The notes: generated from the sequence alone by a model not told the origin. Positions 1 through 12,004 are shown, counted from the stretch's first letter. The stretch is 64,000 bases of DNA from Onthophagus taurus (GCF_036711975.1 NC_091970.1:3107501-3171500); one strand, 5' to 3'. A program made the numbers and translations.

Positions 1-1180
1 ATATGTTATATATGGGTGTACAGCGCCATCTAGTAACCATATCAAAATTTTTTATTAAAATAATCGATTATAAAATGTATTTTAAACAAATTTTATCTGA
101 AACAATTTTTGATAAAATTAAATTTTTATCGTACTCTTCACAGGGAAATTTAATTGTAAGTTTCTATAATTTCGATTATTCGAAAAAACTGTTTTAATGA
201 AAGTTGTTGCTGGCTCGATTTTAAATAAGATTTGTTCGAAAAATTTTTTGATTCGAGCAATAATTATTAAGATAACCTCAAAAAAATGTTATATATATGT
301 TATATATCGGTGTACAGCGCCATCTAGTAACCATATCAAATTTTTTTATTAAAATGAACGATTATAAAATGTATTTTAAACAAATTTTATCTGAAACAAT
401 TTTTGATAAAATTAAATTTTCATCGTACTCTTCACAGGGAAATTTAATTGTAAGATTCTATAATTTCGATTATTCGAAAAAACTGTTTTAATGAAAGTTG
501 TTGCTGGCTCGATTCTAAATAAGATTTGTTCGAAAAATTTTTTGATTCGAGCAATAATTATTAAGATAACCTCAAAAAAATGTTATATATATATGTTATA
601 TATCGGTGTACAGCGCCATCTAGTAACCATATCAAAAATTTTTATTAAAATAATCGATTATAAAATGTATTTTAAACAAATTTTATCTGAAACAATTTTT
701 GATAAAATTAAATTTTCATCGTACTCTTCACAGGGAAATTTAATTGTAAGATTCTATAATTTCGATTATTCGAAAAAACTGTTGTAATGAAAGTTGTTGC
801 TGGCTCGATTTTAAATAAGATTTGTTCGAAAAATTTTTTGATTCGAGCAATAATTATTAAGATAACCTCAAAAAAAATGTTATATATATGTTATATATCG
901 GTGTACAGCGCCATCTAGTAACCATATCAAATTTTTTTATTAAAATGAACGATTATAAAATGTATTTTAAACAAATTTTATCTGAAACAATTTTTGATAA
1001 AATTAAATTTTCATCGTACTCTTCACAGGGAAATTTAATTGTAAGATTCTATAATTTCGATTATTCGAAAAAACTGTTTTAATGAAAGTTGTTGCTGGCT
1101 CGATTCTAAATAAGATTTGTTCGAAAAATTTTTTGATTCGAGCAATAATTATTAAGATAACCTCAAAAAAATGTTATATA
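1..1180 (+). repeat. ~295-bp satellite array A, four units
   Basis: Four head-to-tail units begin with the motif CAGCGCCATCTAG at 21, 315, 611 and 905 (spacing 294-296 bp). Each unit has an AT-rich body and ends in a TA-rich linker containing ATGTTATATATATG. Units 2 and 4 share a variant (AAAATGAACG) that units 1 and 3 lack, so the array is dimeric. The same family recurs at 47.8-50, 51.6-52.7, 56.1-62.0 and 63.4-64 kb. The left end is cut by the window edge. A 64-codon frame stays open in the copies, but I read this as a result of copy similarity and not as coding. Confidence 0.95.
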
Positions 1181-1562
1181 CAGGATGGTTCAGTTTTTAA
1201 TCGGAAAACTTTACTAAGACGTAGTACTTGCCAAAATAACACAAGTTTTTTATATAAACATACGGTCGCAACTCTTTTGTTTTTGAGCTATGAGCTGTCA
1301 AAGTTGAGCTAAAAATTTATATTTTATCTCTTATTTTGGGAATAAGTAAACCAAAGAATTTGAAATTTTGTATGTATGTACTACTGGTTAATATCGTATT
1401 TTCAACCATACCTTAAACTTCCCTAGCGCCCTCTAAGGGGATAAAATTCACAACCCCTTTGATTTTTTTATAACAACTTTTTAACGCCATGGATTATTAA
1501 CATAAAAAAATGTGTATACCTGTATATGTATTGCTCTGATGCGGAAGATACGGGTTATCCTG
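1181..1562. mobile_element. 382-bp TA-inserted MITE in the satellite linker
   Basis: The left end reads CAGGATGGTT and the right end GGTTATCCTG; TA lies directly outside both ends and satellite sequence resumes at 1563. There is no coding capacity. Ends and target fit Tc1/mariner-type non-autonomous elements (inference). Confidence 0.7.
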
Positions 1563-2160
1563 TATATATCGGTGTACAGCGCCATCTAGTAACCATATAA
1601 GAAATTTACGTACGGGACACCTATATAACAATACACAACGTCATATGTATACAGGGTGCCCATTATGTATGGAATATAGTATATATCTTGGCAGGTATCA
1701 ACTTTATAAAAAACATTTTGTACAAAAGTTGTTTCATCTAAAGTTTGATTCATCTTTTTTTGTTAGAGTCTTCAAAATAGATCTTGGACCAAAATAGCAT
1801 TTATTCGCTCATAAGATGTGTTTCTTAATTTCTGCAGTTATATTCTTATCTACATCGATGATGTTGCTAGGTACTGGAATTCTGCAACAGCCTCAAAGTA
1901 ACTGTCATAAACTTTATCTTTGCTTCATTGATAATCAAGCCCATCCTTCAACTACAGGTTCCTGTTACTTCTTTAGATTTTCTACTTATCTCGATGTAAT
2001 GCTATCTACTCTGCTTTAATCATATGCAGCCTTGAACTTTATCGTTTTCTTTGTTCAACAGTAAATTCAGGGTTTAGCATAATTATTATTTTTTCGAAAA
2101 ATTGAATCGCGCGTATTGAAAGGTTAATTGACAAATTTAATTGACAATTATATTTCATCG
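1563..2160. other. Satellite stub plus a fragment of a CAGGGTG element
   Basis: Satellite sequence continues only to about 1599. A CAGGGTGCCCATTATG end then starts near 1651 and resembles, over about 90 bp, the left end of the element at 50053. No matching right end was found, so the copy looks truncated. I see no gene in the rest. Confidence 0.6.
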
Positions 2161-2201
2161 CGTTTTTTTTGTGATCCGCGAAAAAATTATTTTATTCGAA
2201 A

Positions 2202-2585
2202 ATGTTAGGTTCGTCGGGTTTAATTAAGCGATTATTAGGATTTCGGGATAAGTCCACGTGCAAGAAGAAGCGAGATCCTTGCAAGCAAAATTCGTGCCAA
2301 CAAAAACCGTGCAAAAAAAGCAACCCCAAAGGGACGTGTCAAAAACTGCAAGATTTTTGCAAACGAAAAATATCGCAAGCGAAATCCGGAGATTCTTCGG
2401 GGAAGTTTATAAAAAACGTTGGTGCAAAAACTGAAAAATTTAAATATTTACTACCGAGTGCTGGAGTTTATGCCTTTGCTACGTTAGTAGCCGTCATTTA
2501 TTGTACGGAATGGGGACCAATTTGTTATAACTTACCGTATTATAACGGGAAATATGATATTGCAGATGATATCAAAACACTTTGA
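2202..2585 (+). CDS. Small Cys/Lys-rich protein with one membrane segment (127 aa)
   Basis: This is an intronless frame whose ATG sits in an AAAATG context, with an AATAAA signal at 2650-2655 just after the stop. Residues about 18-57 are rich in Cys and Lys in a CKKK/CKQNSC/KPCKKS pattern, and residues about 82-103 form one hydrophobic segment (PSAGVYAFATLVAVIYCTEW). A Tyr/Asn/Trp-containing tail follows. The layout is weakly reminiscent of MICOS13/QIL1-like small inner-membrane proteins, or of testis-type Cys-rich proteins, but I do not recognise it firmly. It lies between a satellite array and a dead retrotransposon, yet its base composition and codon use look like those of a real gene. Function unknown. 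Confidence 0.6.
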   Translation: MLGSSGLIKRLLGFRDKSTCKKKRDPCKQNSCQQKPCKKSNPKGTCQKLQDFCKRKISQAKSGDSSGKFIKNVGAKTEKFKYLLPSAGVYAFATLVAVIYCTEWGPICYNLPYYNGKYDIADDIKTL

Positions 2586-2689
2586 TAGTGAAGTCAATTA
2601 TTGATATTTTTCTTGTATAATTTTAATTTATAATTTCTATACGTTGAGTAATAAATTTTATATGTTCGTGTATTATGGATTAATTTGAA

Positions 2690-3375
2690 TTGTCTTAGAT
2701 GCGAATTAGCATGTCTACTGTCAGTAAAGATTACAACGTTTCTGCCAAATTTTTTTGGAGTCGAGTTATTTCGACCTGAGCAGTCGTACAGTACGACTTA
2801 GCCTTCTTTGAGCAGTGTAGATGGTCAGCATTTTACCTGTACTAAAGTTGTTCTGAGGTATCGTCTCAATGCCAAAGTGTGGCCTGTTTAAGAAAAAAGG
2901 TGTGATGTAATCTGCGAGCTTCAAGGAGGGGTTGTTCGATCGCCATCGAAGCAATGATATCACGGCCACCTCCTTGATAAAAATATCTAGGGGCAGCACT
3001 TTCAGCATATAACTGTTAGACTTGTATGCATGTTTTAATGCTGAGCACCAAAATATGGCTCCGTGGGCTACCATGGGTCTTACCACAGAAGTGTAGATCT
3101 ACATTGTAACCCTCGGATTTAATCTCCATGTAGTCCCAATTGCGCTTCGATATTGGATGAGTCGAATTGAGGTTTTACAGCTAATGTGTGATTTCGAAGT
3201 CAGTCCTTTGTCCAAGATAACACAAAGATATTTCATTTCTGCAGCAAAAATTAATGTACTGTAGCAGAAATGAGGTGGTGTTAAGTATCCCAATCTCAGT
3301 CTTTTTAGGAATTACAGTGAGATTATGCTCTTCACACCTCTAACCCCAGCTCTCTGTGCTGTATGACCTTTCACC
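2690..3375 (-). pseudogene. Non-LTR retrotransposon fragment, C-terminal RT and start of RNase H
   Basis: Conceptual minus-strand translation in shifting frames gives the hallmarks of the region after the RT catalytic motif. They are a KYLCVILDKGLTSKSHIS block, IGTTWRLNPRVTM, then VRPMVAHGAIFWCSAL, and further on VVIFTDSRHA, which resembles the start of an RNase H domain. That combination suggests the I/R1/LOA group. Frameshifts and stops make it dead. It is the downstream half of an element whose upstream half lies at 6124-6420; the piggyBac element separates them. Confidence 0.75.
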
Positions 3376-3422
3376 TTAACCCGTAGGTACTATCGTTGTT
3401 TTAATACACGTAAATACTATAG

Positions 3423-3442
3423 TGGGGTGTTTAAACACCCCA
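3423..3442. repeat. Subterminal palindromes of the piggyBac element
   Basis: TGGGGTGTTTAAACACCCCA is a perfect 20-bp palindrome 43 bp inside the left end. Near-matches with the form TGGGGT(8)ACCCCA lie at 5922-5941 and 6084-6103 near the right end. Their position at both ends suggests transposase-binding sites (inference). Confidence 0.6.
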
Positions 3443-3813
3443 ATATATATTTAAAAATAAAAAAATATGCTTTACAATTTTTATGTTTTATGACATAGGT
3501 GTTCACGTTGGATGTATATAGAAACATTATAAGCAACATAAAATTTATTGTCATTACAAGGGATCGAAATAAATAAACTTTAATAACTTCATATAAATAC
3601 AAACAAAATAAATCGTTACCTTCTTTAATATAAAAATACTGCATAATAAACTAAAAATATTGTTTTATGATGTATTGCATATGAGTTTAGGAACATGTAC
3701 CCTAGTTTTTGTAGCAAAAAAAACAAGGTCAACATAAAAAACAAAAAAAAGAACGAGCATGTTTGAACTGGGAAAAAAGCAACGAAAAATCGAATATTAG
3801 TAGTAGAATATTA

Positions 3814-5538
3814 CTACCTCTTCTCGTTACAATTATTACAGTGCACAAAACTATTAGAATGGTTTTTACAAACATTCTTCTTGCATATTTGACAGGTTGT
3901 TTTGATTTTGCGGTCTTGTTTCCTAGAACACATATAGCAACGGCCATAAGAACTGGAACATACACGGTTTACAGGTCCGGGTTGATTTGGAAGTTCGAGT
4001 TGGCTTCTGTTAGGTACACCATCGTCCAGTATATTTTTAATTATACACCTCAGATCCCTTGTCAATTCTTTTGCTTCAAGTCTACGTTTTACATAATCAT
4101 GAATCAACGATTTGGCAAGATCAATTGTGAATTTACATCGTGATGTTTTGATATTTGCTTGGGAAGCCGATAGGTAAAGTATAAAACTGTTCGATCTTGC
4201 AATGTCAATAATAGCACCAAATACAGTTATAGGCCACCTTTTAGTTCTTCTTTGACAAGAATAAGTCGCGCAGTGTTGATCTAGAGCGTCCACTCCACCC
4301 TTTGTAGAATTATAAAAATTAATGATCCCAGGCTTCCCGTTTTCTTCTACATTTGACGCATGGTGCATAGTTGAAACCAGTATAACCGATCTATTCTTCT
4401 TAGGTACATATGATACTATTGTTTCATTACGTGTAAATCCAAAAATAGATGATACCTGTTCACGATGTCTGCTTGGGAGGAATTGCGGAGGAACCTCCCG
4501 CTTGTTCTTTCGTAAGGTACCGACATACGTTAGACCAATATCTCTCAGTTCCTTCATTAATTCAATGGAACTAAACCAGTTGTCTCCCGTGACATTTCGG
4601 TTGGTGTTCCTAATAGGTTCTACTAACTTTAGAGTACTTTGAGTGGGGACTGACAATTTCTTTGGATTTGGTTCTTTGGTTTTTCCGCAATATATATAGA
4701 ATTTAGCAAATAATGCGTTTTTGCATCACATAAGCACATTATTTTCAATCCATATTTTCGTGGTTTACTTTTAATGAACTGTCGGAAGGAGCATTTTCCT
4801 CTGAAACCAACTAACATTTCATTACTCACTACATGAGTAATTTTTTTTACATTGGGCGTTAAATATATCATATATTTTGGAAATTGCAGCTAGTTTGTCC
4901 CCACTTTCAATTCTTTCCTGTCGGGAAGTCCAGTCATCAAACCACAAAGCGATTAACAGAAATAGAAATCTCTCCTTGGGCATAGTCCCACGAAATATAT
5001 CTCTCCCTAAAGTTCACGTCTTCATGGTTGGATTTGCATACTCCTGCTAGGAGCATCAAACCCAGAAATGCTTTCAATTCTATCTCGTCTATATGTCCCA
5101 CAAATGTAGCTGTGGGACCGTAGCTTACACTTAAATCTGTAATTTTAGAGTTGGTGTGTTCCAAAATTTCAGATATGATTTCATCTGTTATCAAAAGTGA
5201 CCAACATTCTAAAGGGCTTTTGGGGGGTTTCACAGGTGCGTTATTTTTTAGGCCTGGAAGATATATTATGTTCTCCTGTCGAGTTCTGGAAGAAACTTTT
5301 GACCACTTGCATCTATTTTTGCCATAAAAAAAAATTGCTTTCCCTGGGAGATCGTAAACTGCTCTACTCTTCTCGTTTACTTCATCTTCTGCTTCATCCG
5401 TGTCGGTATTATATGTTCGCTTGATGCATCACTAAGGTCGCTGTCTTGTTCATTTTCAAGTTCATCTTCAACATCCACATCATCATAAAAGTTCTCGACA
5501 AGTTTTTCAACTTGTTCGTTTGACAAAAACCGATTCAT
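3814..5538 (-). pseudogene. piggyBac transposase pseudogene
   Basis: The gene starts at an ATG at 5536-5538 (MNRFLSNEQVEKL) and continues through an acidic N-terminus, a segment ending KSPLECWSLLITDEIISEIL, and DEIELKAFLGLMLLAGVCKS. The DDE core includes NVTGDNWFSSIELMKEL, VSTMHHASN and KGGVDALDQHCATYS. It closes with a Cys/His-rich tail (CYMCSRKQDRKIKTTCQICK). The order and motifs are those of piggyBac transposases (DDE_Tnp_1_7). At least three frame breaks or stops lie between 4650 and 5400, while the last 280 codons (4656-3814) remain open. No function is expected. Confidence 0.88.
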
Positions 5539-6123
5539 TATTTTGTACACTAAGATTTCAACTCACGAACTTTTCTAAGGACAAAACTCACAACGAAACT
5601 GCGATGACAAAGATTGCCGAATAAATGAAATGGAACCTCTTGGTCGCTTTATATAGAATACAAAACACCGGGGAATCACATATGTACGAATTGTGTTGTC
5701 AAATATATTATATATATTCCCCGACGCTAATTATAAACAGTCGAAAGAAATGTTCAAGTTGGAAAGAAATATATGAGATAATTGTAAAAAATTACAAATA
5801 ATGTAAATAAAAATAATCTACGTTTCGTCGTTAATAAGTAAAGAGTGTGACTAACTCATATAGATGTAATTCTAAATGATATCATTCTCCTTTTAAAAAA
5901 AGTCTAACGCAACTGCTATAGTGGGGTATCAGACCACCCCAAGCGTTGCTTTTCCCAAAAATGGTTAAAAATAAAAAATGTCTGATAGTGCTATATTAAA
6001 CATATCAAAGTTGTAGAAGAATACCTAAAACCAAATAATTATAAAAAAATTGGTTTAAAAGATATGAAGCAAAAACTGGTGTCTGGGGTATCGAAACACC
6101 CCAGTATAGTAGTTGAGGGTTAA

Positions 6124-6420
6124 TCAGAACAACTCTGCTTGCTGGTATTGTTTTCATCTAGCCCACGATGACCAATAGCACTCTTCGAGATTCCAGTGCC
6201 AAATTAATACTTCTAAAGGTGGTTTTGTCAAACGCTTCCTCTATGTCTAGGAAAGCTCCTAATATAAGGTTATCATTAAATAATTCCAGTAATTTTAAAA
6301 ATACTTTTTCCGCCACCTTTGTTTATTTGTTTCTAATCTCAAAATCTTCGTTTTTCTTTCTTCAACCACTCTAAGCTCTTCTAAGCACTTAACCTGTAAC
6401 AATTTTAGACTATAATTAAC
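6124..6420 (-). pseudogene. Non-LTR retrotransposon fragment, upstream RT part
   Basis: On the minus strand this gives LILGAFLDIEEAFDKTTF followed by a short LALESRRV block, the conserved RT motif that contains the first catalytic Asp. Removing the piggyBac insertion and one TTAA brings it next to the 2690-3375 fragment in the right order. The join also shows an older internal deletion of the YxDD region. Dead element. Confidence 0.7.
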
Positions 6421-8200
6421 TTAATTAATCAATAATTACCAATCTATAAAAACTCTTTTATACTACTATCCGTGCAAAAAGTCAAGGCCCCTCACTTTAG
6501 ACATCGATATCTTCGTAACCGCTCGATGGAAAAAATCGCGGTAAAGTTTATTGAAATCAGACAGTACGTCGCGCCTTTATCTTACCTACGTAAAGAAATA
6601 AGGCGCGACGTCCTGTATATCGCAAAGTAGACAAAGTTGCTGGCACTCTCAAAAATCGGGTACTTTTTTCATTTAACTCGCGGTAAAAAGAAAACCGTGA
6701 AGAAATCTTCAGCAAACTTTGTCGCAATTTTTGTTATCGCCAACCTAAATAAAAAGAAATCAAGATTATTTAGAAATATTATTAATTAAGATAATTGTAA
6801 TACATTTCATGCTTGGCAGTTAACGTGTTAAGGATTTTGTTATCTAATTTGGTAAGATATGATGAAAGTTGTGATAAAAATCGTTTTTTTTTTAGTTTGG
6901 TTAAGAATAGAAATTGATCGGAGGCAAAACGCTTGAAGGCGTCAGTAGATAAAACTCTGCAGAAACATGTAGCCGTGTGTATATCGATTATGCAAATATA
7001 ACGACGGGGGTTGGCCCCAACTTTCGACAGAATTTTTATCAAGTATACAAAACACCCGAAGCTAATACGTAAAGAGCAACTTTGGGCCTCCCCTCTTTTG
7101 AGCGATATACTTTCCGGGAGTTTGTTTGCTAACTTAACTTGCTTTATTCTATATACACAAACAGGAAAATCTTAAAAAAAATAAATAAAAATAAATTATA
7201 TTAATTAAATTTCAACGTAGTTAAGATGTAAAAAAATCAAAAGTAGAACAGTTACGGGGAAAAGTTAAGAACAAGAAAAACCTTTATATAGGGGTAGGCT
7301 AATTTGATAAAAAGTCGAAAAAGAAATTTAGTGTTTGCGGAAGAAACTCAACTTCCGCACCTCGCCCTTAAGAAAAGTTTTCACTTTACTCTCCCGTGTA
7401 TTCTTTTTTTTTATTTTTCTCGTTATTTAGAGCCGCAAACTTTTTATTATCAAGTTGGAAATATTTTATTTCCCATAAATAACATTAAAGTCCGAAAAAA
7501 TCGGATCTAACACAATAATCCTTTTTTATCAACCAAAAATATTCAAAAAATAAAGATTTATTTCGATACGGAAAGTTAAGCAAAAAAAGAGAAATGTAAA
7601 TAAAATCATCTTGTGTAAACGTCGAGATGAACTTTTCATTTTTCATATCGCCCTCATTCCGGGCTTTTTGTTTTAACTGTTTTTATTGTGTCGGTAAATT
7701 TTATCAAAACCGAGTTTTTAAAATGTGACAGTCTTTTGGTTTAATGTACCGTAATAAGAGAAGAGAGAAACGTGCCGTATATCTTTTTTGAATTAAAATA
7801 AAATAAAAATAATACTATATTATGGAGGAAAAGAGTTTATTAAAAATTAAAAAAATTCTCCACGTTATAAAAGAGATAAAGTTTTCATTTGCAAACTCGC
7901 AACCAACAAAGGTTATTTGAGCTAATTAAAAACACAATTAAACTTCTGTCTAGGTTCAAATTTCGTCTGACGGATGTACTTTATAAGAAATAAAGTAAAA
8001 GATTTTTTTAAATTAAACTTTCATTTTGTTTCTATCAAAAACGAACGGCTTTTAATAATTAATTAAAGTGTTAAACGATAAAATGAGAAGAAATTTACGG
8101 CCCTTCAAGTTGTAAAACGTTGTTGCACTTCAATTTTATTTTCGTTGATCCGAAACGTTTAAATTTATCATTCAAAAAATCGTTAAATAATCAACGACAT
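6421..8200. other. AT-rich region without recognisable gene
   Basis: Only short chance frames occur. One imperfect hairpin lies at about 6560-6616, with arms containing ACGTCGCGCC and GGCGCGACGT. Confidence 0.5.
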
Positions 8201-9750
8201 CCGGTTAACAATTATTATAGAAGCGGAAACGGTTTACGAGAACAATGTTGTTTTTGTGAATAAATAGAGAGGAGAGTTCCGGTTTAATAATACAGTGCAA
8301 AGTTACTGCAGCAGTTCGCTTTGTAAAAGGGACCCTCTATTGCAAGACGGTCACCACCTGCTAACTTTGACTTCGGACCGGACTCGAAATCCTTCTCTTC
8401 AGCACCCGAGTTTAATTGTAGATGAACTACGGGGACTCTCGGTGCTTTTGATTGTTCCGAATTAGTATTTTCGAGTTTTAATTAGTTTCAAGGTACGTCT
8501 CTCCGACTGCAAAGTTTCTTCTGCTTTTTAACTTAACTTAAGACATCGTGCCCAAGGAGAACTTATTTTTACTTTGATTTTAAACTCATCATAAAAAAAA
8601 GATTCAATTCAAGTTGTGGATTGAACCACTCCTACAGAATTTCCAAAGAAAATAATAAATAAATAAAGAAGATTGGGGAAGGAAGAGTTGAAATGGCGTT
8701 GGGGTGGACTTAGTTTTCTTTTCAATTGTAATGGATTGTATTTGCGCGAACTCGTTGAGATGTAAGTCGGTTATGCAACAGTTATAACACAAACTACGTC
8801 ATAACCTGTTCCCCCACCAATCCTTAATCTCCTAAGCGCATGCGCATATTAGACAAGATGGCCGCTTCTCCACTTACTTATGCTACCCACCGATCATTGG
8901 AATTGGAAGAGCAAAAGCTACGTTCATCTAAGATTCTAGGATACTTGGCTTTTAATACTATCTAGTGGGGTTTAAATAAGTTGGGTTGAAATGAGTTAAC
9001 TTACTTAGGGTGTGAGTTGGGTTGCTTCAAAATTTAATTGTTTTGGGTAGAGAAAAGTATAGCCTACTGGTTGAGTGCCGCAGGAATCGATTCTGACATC
9101 CACAGTATAAAATACTTCAGGTTGACAAAATCAATTATACGGCTAAACGAAAATCTCATTAATTACTTTATTAAATACTCATCACACCATATTTTATTTC
9201 AGTGCGGATGGAACATGGCAAGATGCTTACAAAGAAAAAGGTAATGAGATTAATTCTGGATACTGAAATTAAATGGGATCCGATTGCTGGCATAGTTAGA
9301 AGAAAAGGAAGGATTAGAGCGAAAAAATGAAGGCATGAAAAAGGAGGATGATGCGTATTGAGGATTTTTTCTGTCATATTCACTCTTGCAAATACTGGTA
9401 AAGTTGAGGTCGTCGAAAAAACGGCGGGAAATAAATATGTACTTGGAAATGTCACCTATTAGGCAACAAAAATATTAGGTGCACTTTGCAATCTAATACG
9501 GAGGAATAAGTCAATAGCAAGCAAAACCAGACTATAAAGCATGCGAAGGCCCGTCGAATTAGCCAAAATGTGCAAGAGACAGAAAAACATGCACAAAAAA
9601 ATTTTAAAGTGATGAAAAAACAGCTGAACCTAAGTTTCACTGAATAAAAAAACTTTACTGCAAAATCATACATGATCAAGAGTAAGAAAGAGATCAAAAG
9701 TAATAATAGAAGATACTATTTCGTTGTATCTTTTCATTTTTTGTGTTATT
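8201..9750. other. Gene-free stretch with promoter-like sequences
   Basis: A less AT-rich block at about 8270-8500 ends in AAGGTACGTCT, a good splice-donor match, so it could be an untranslated exon. At 8836-8845 the palindrome GCGCATGCGC is followed 12 bp later by AAGATGGCCGC. The latter contains an ATG opening a 35-codon frame (8858-8965) with no recognisable product. No coding gene could be confirmed. Confidence 0.3.
8836..8868. promoter_or_regulatory. NRF-1/Ewg-like palindrome beside a YY1/Pho-like site
   Basis: GCGCATGCGC matches the known NRF-1 (fly Ewg) consensus, and AAGATGGCCGC resembles YY1/Pho sites that often lie at transcription starts. Assignment is by motif only; no adjacent gene was identified. 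Confidence 0.3.
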
Positions 9751-9754
9751 ATGA

Positions 9755-10065
9755 TGTCTACGACGATGATATAAGAGACGTGGAAGAATGTTTCATCGCA
9801 CTGGAATAAGCTGGAAAGAGAGTCAGCCTAACTGTTAACCAGGAGAAAACAAAGTTGCCTCTACAGAGCCAAGTTCACCGAATAACAATGCCAACAATTT
9901 TGGCGAATACATTTTCGAACAAGATAATAATTGTACCTTAGATCTCTCATGAATACTTCTGCTCACGAGTCTTATCCCGTAGGACAAAGATAACAATATA
10001 CAAAACTCTAATATCGACCCAAAATGATTAACATAAAATATAATTTTGAAGTATATCGGATAAGT
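9755..10065 (+). pseudogene. RTE-like reverse transcriptase remnant
   Basis: Plus-strand translation with a few stops gives VEECFIALE, VSLTVNQEKTKL, then SRVLSRRTKITIYKTLI. This is the typical order downstream of the RT YADD motif in endonuclease-RT (RTE-type) elements, in which the KTK and TKxxIYKTLI motifs are conserved. The upstream and downstream parts are missing. Confidence 0.5.
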
Positions 10066-10264
10066 CACTCGAGATAGGCGCTAATGATGATGATTGTACT
10101 TCAACTGTTTGGTTTCTGGTAATGATGAAACGGATAGTGATTTTACGAAAATCCGGATATTCGGCATCCCCTTCGGCCGGATATCCGCTTTTCCGGTATA
10201 TCTATCCGGCTATTCTGAAGTGATATGCCACATTATTGCGATAAAAATGAAATTAATAAGAAAG

Positions 10265-10323
10265 CTGATGTCAACTTATTTGGATCAAAGATACAAAATG
10301 AACTTTTTTGATGCTAATTAATA
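10265..10323 (+). pseudogene. Short hAT-like fragment (LDxRYK motif)
   Basis: The segment encodes YLDQRYKMNFFDA, which resembles the conserved LDPRYK region of BED/hAT transposases. It is too short to be certain. Its end is duplicated at 11995-12016 as the target duplication of the next element. Confidence 0.35.
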
Positions 10324-11994
10324 TGCAGAAATAGACTGAATTGGGTCTGGAGAGAGCAAAAATAGATTTCTTCTACCGGTAATAGAAGAACGAGATACGA
10401 TAGGGACTGGAAAGAGCAAAAAGGGACTTGACAGAAAGGAGAAAGATTGGAAAAAGACTAGATTGAGGTTGAAAAGAGGTAAAGAAGACTGAGCAGAGAC
10501 TGGTAATAGAAACAAATATTTGGACAAAGACTGGAAAAAAGTTGGTAATAGCAGAAATAGACTAAATGAGGCCTGGAGAGAGAGAAAAGAGACTGGTAAT
10601 ACAAGAAAGAGATTGAAAAGAGCAAAAAGAGACTTCATAGAAAAGAGAAAGATTGGCAAAAGACTGATAATAGTAGTAGTACACTGGAATGAGGTTGGAA
10701 AAATGAAAATAAGACTGGGCATAGGTACTGGAAGAAAAAAATGTTTTGACAGAGACTGAATAGAAAGGAAAAAGACTACAAAAAGGTTGGTAATAACAAA
10801 AATAGACTGGATTAGAGTTGGAGGAAGATAAAAGAGACTGGTAATACAAGAAAAAAAATCGAGTAGAGGCTGAATAGAGCAAAAAGAGACTTCACAGAAA
10901 GGAGAAAGATTGGTAAAAAACTGCTAATACACTGGACTGAGGTTGGAAACAGGAAAATAAGACTGGGAATAGGTAATAGAAGAAAAGAATGTTTTGACAG
11001 AGACTGAATGAAAGGAAAAAGACTACAAAAAGGTTGGTAATAACAAAAATAGACTGGATTAGAGTTGGAGGAAGATCAAAGAGACTGGAATGAGAAAAGA
11101 GACTGGTAATACAAGAAAAAAAATCGAGTAGAGGCAGAATAGAGCAAAAAGAGACTTCACAGAAAGGAGAAAGATTGGTAAAAAACTGCTAATACACTGG
11201 ACTGAGGTTGGAAACAGGAAAATAAGACTGGGAATAGGTAATAGAAGAAAAGAATGTTTTGACAGAGACTAAACAGAAAGAAAAAAGACTACAAAAATGT
11301 TGGTAATAGCAGAAATAGGCTGGATTGAGGTTGGCGGAAGATAAAAGAGACTAGAAAGAGAAAAAAGAGATATACAGAGGCAGAAAAGAAGGTCACAGAT
11401 ACGAGAAGGGAGATACAATGAAAGGTATAGGGAGATAGTGACAGAGGAACGGCCAAAATTGATGGAGGGAGATGATGAAGAGAAGCGATTGGTGGCCAGC
11501 TTCCGCTGTGGCAATGAGGAGAGGTGGTGTAGGCTGTGTGGAGAGGATTGGGACACACTGGAACACATGCTGAGAGGGTGTAGTGAGCTAAAGGAGGAGG
11601 CAATGGACAGGAAACAGATTTTGCGAGAGGGTGGCGAGAGCAAAAGATGGATGAGGGAGGTGATGGGGGCGAGGAAGCGAAGGTGTCAGGCATAGTCCTT
11701 CTCCATGATAATGCCGCATACTGCAGCTATAACAAATCGACTCTCCGCTAATTCCGATTTCCATTTCTTTGCTCATACGAAACGGTACTGGAAGAAAAAA
11801 ATGTTTTGACAGAGACTGAATAGGAAGGAAAAAGACTACAAAAAGGTTGGTAATAACAAAAATAGACTGGATTAGAGTTGGAGGAAGATAAAAGAGACTG
11901 GTAATACAAGAAAAAAATCGAGTAGAGGCTGAATAGAGCAAAAAGAGACTTCACAGAAAGGAGAAAGATTGGTAAAAAACTGGTAATACACTGG
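10324..11994 (+). mobile_element. Purine-rich retroelement copy A with 22-bp target duplication
   Basis: The same 22 bp (ending GATGCTAATTAATA) stand at 10302-10323 and 11995-12016. Between them are purine-rich degenerate repeats built on AGAGACTGGTAATA and GAAAGGAGAAAGATTGG motifs (10324-11370 and 11789-11994), surrounding a LINE-type ORF tail (about 11390-11695) and a non-repetitive 90 bp. A long target duplication indicates target-primed retrotransposition (inference). Copy B lies at 14712-17085, and related purine-rich sequence is built into the 494-bp array at 20.5-24 kb. Confidence 0.65.
11390..11695 (+). pseudogene. LINE ORF2 C-terminal Cys/His tail
   Basis: The open frame reads VASFRCGNEERWCRLCGEDW, then TLEHMLRGC and a basic end. 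The CRLCG...TLEHxLxxC pattern is the C-terminal zinc-knuckle region of many insect non-LTR retrotransposon ORF2 proteins. RT and endonuclease are absent, so this is a 5'-truncated piece. Confidence 0.65.
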
Positions 11995-12004
11995 ACTTTT
12001 TTGA

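Larger units (their letters stand above)
3376..6123 (-). mobile_element. Degenerate piggyBac element with TTAA target duplications
   Basis: TTAA is present at 3376-3379 and at 6120-6123. Directly inside them the ends read CCCGTAGGTACTATCG and, on the other strand, CCCTCAACTACTATAC, an imperfect terminal inverted repeat starting CCC as is usual for piggyBac. The 2,740-bp body contains a broken transposase gene (3814-5538, minus) and three subterminal GGGGT palindromes. It has inserted into a non-LTR retrotransposon on the same strand. Confidence 0.9.

Noticed and set aside
1..1312. Repeated 64-98-codon open frames in satellite units, also at 56-58 kb
   Set aside because: They stay open because copies are nearly identical and AT-rich. 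The 307-bp array copies carry T-tract insertions that break the frame, and no domain or plausible start context is seen.
9171..9697. Minus-strand frames of 94 and 81 codons
   Set aside because: Composition is low in complexity (Phe, Leu, Ser), with no motif and no support from splice sites.
10318..11954. Several 100-130-codon minus-strand frames rich in Ser, Phe, Leu and Pro
   Set aside because: They are the complement of purine-rich repeats, which lack stops in some frames by composition alone.
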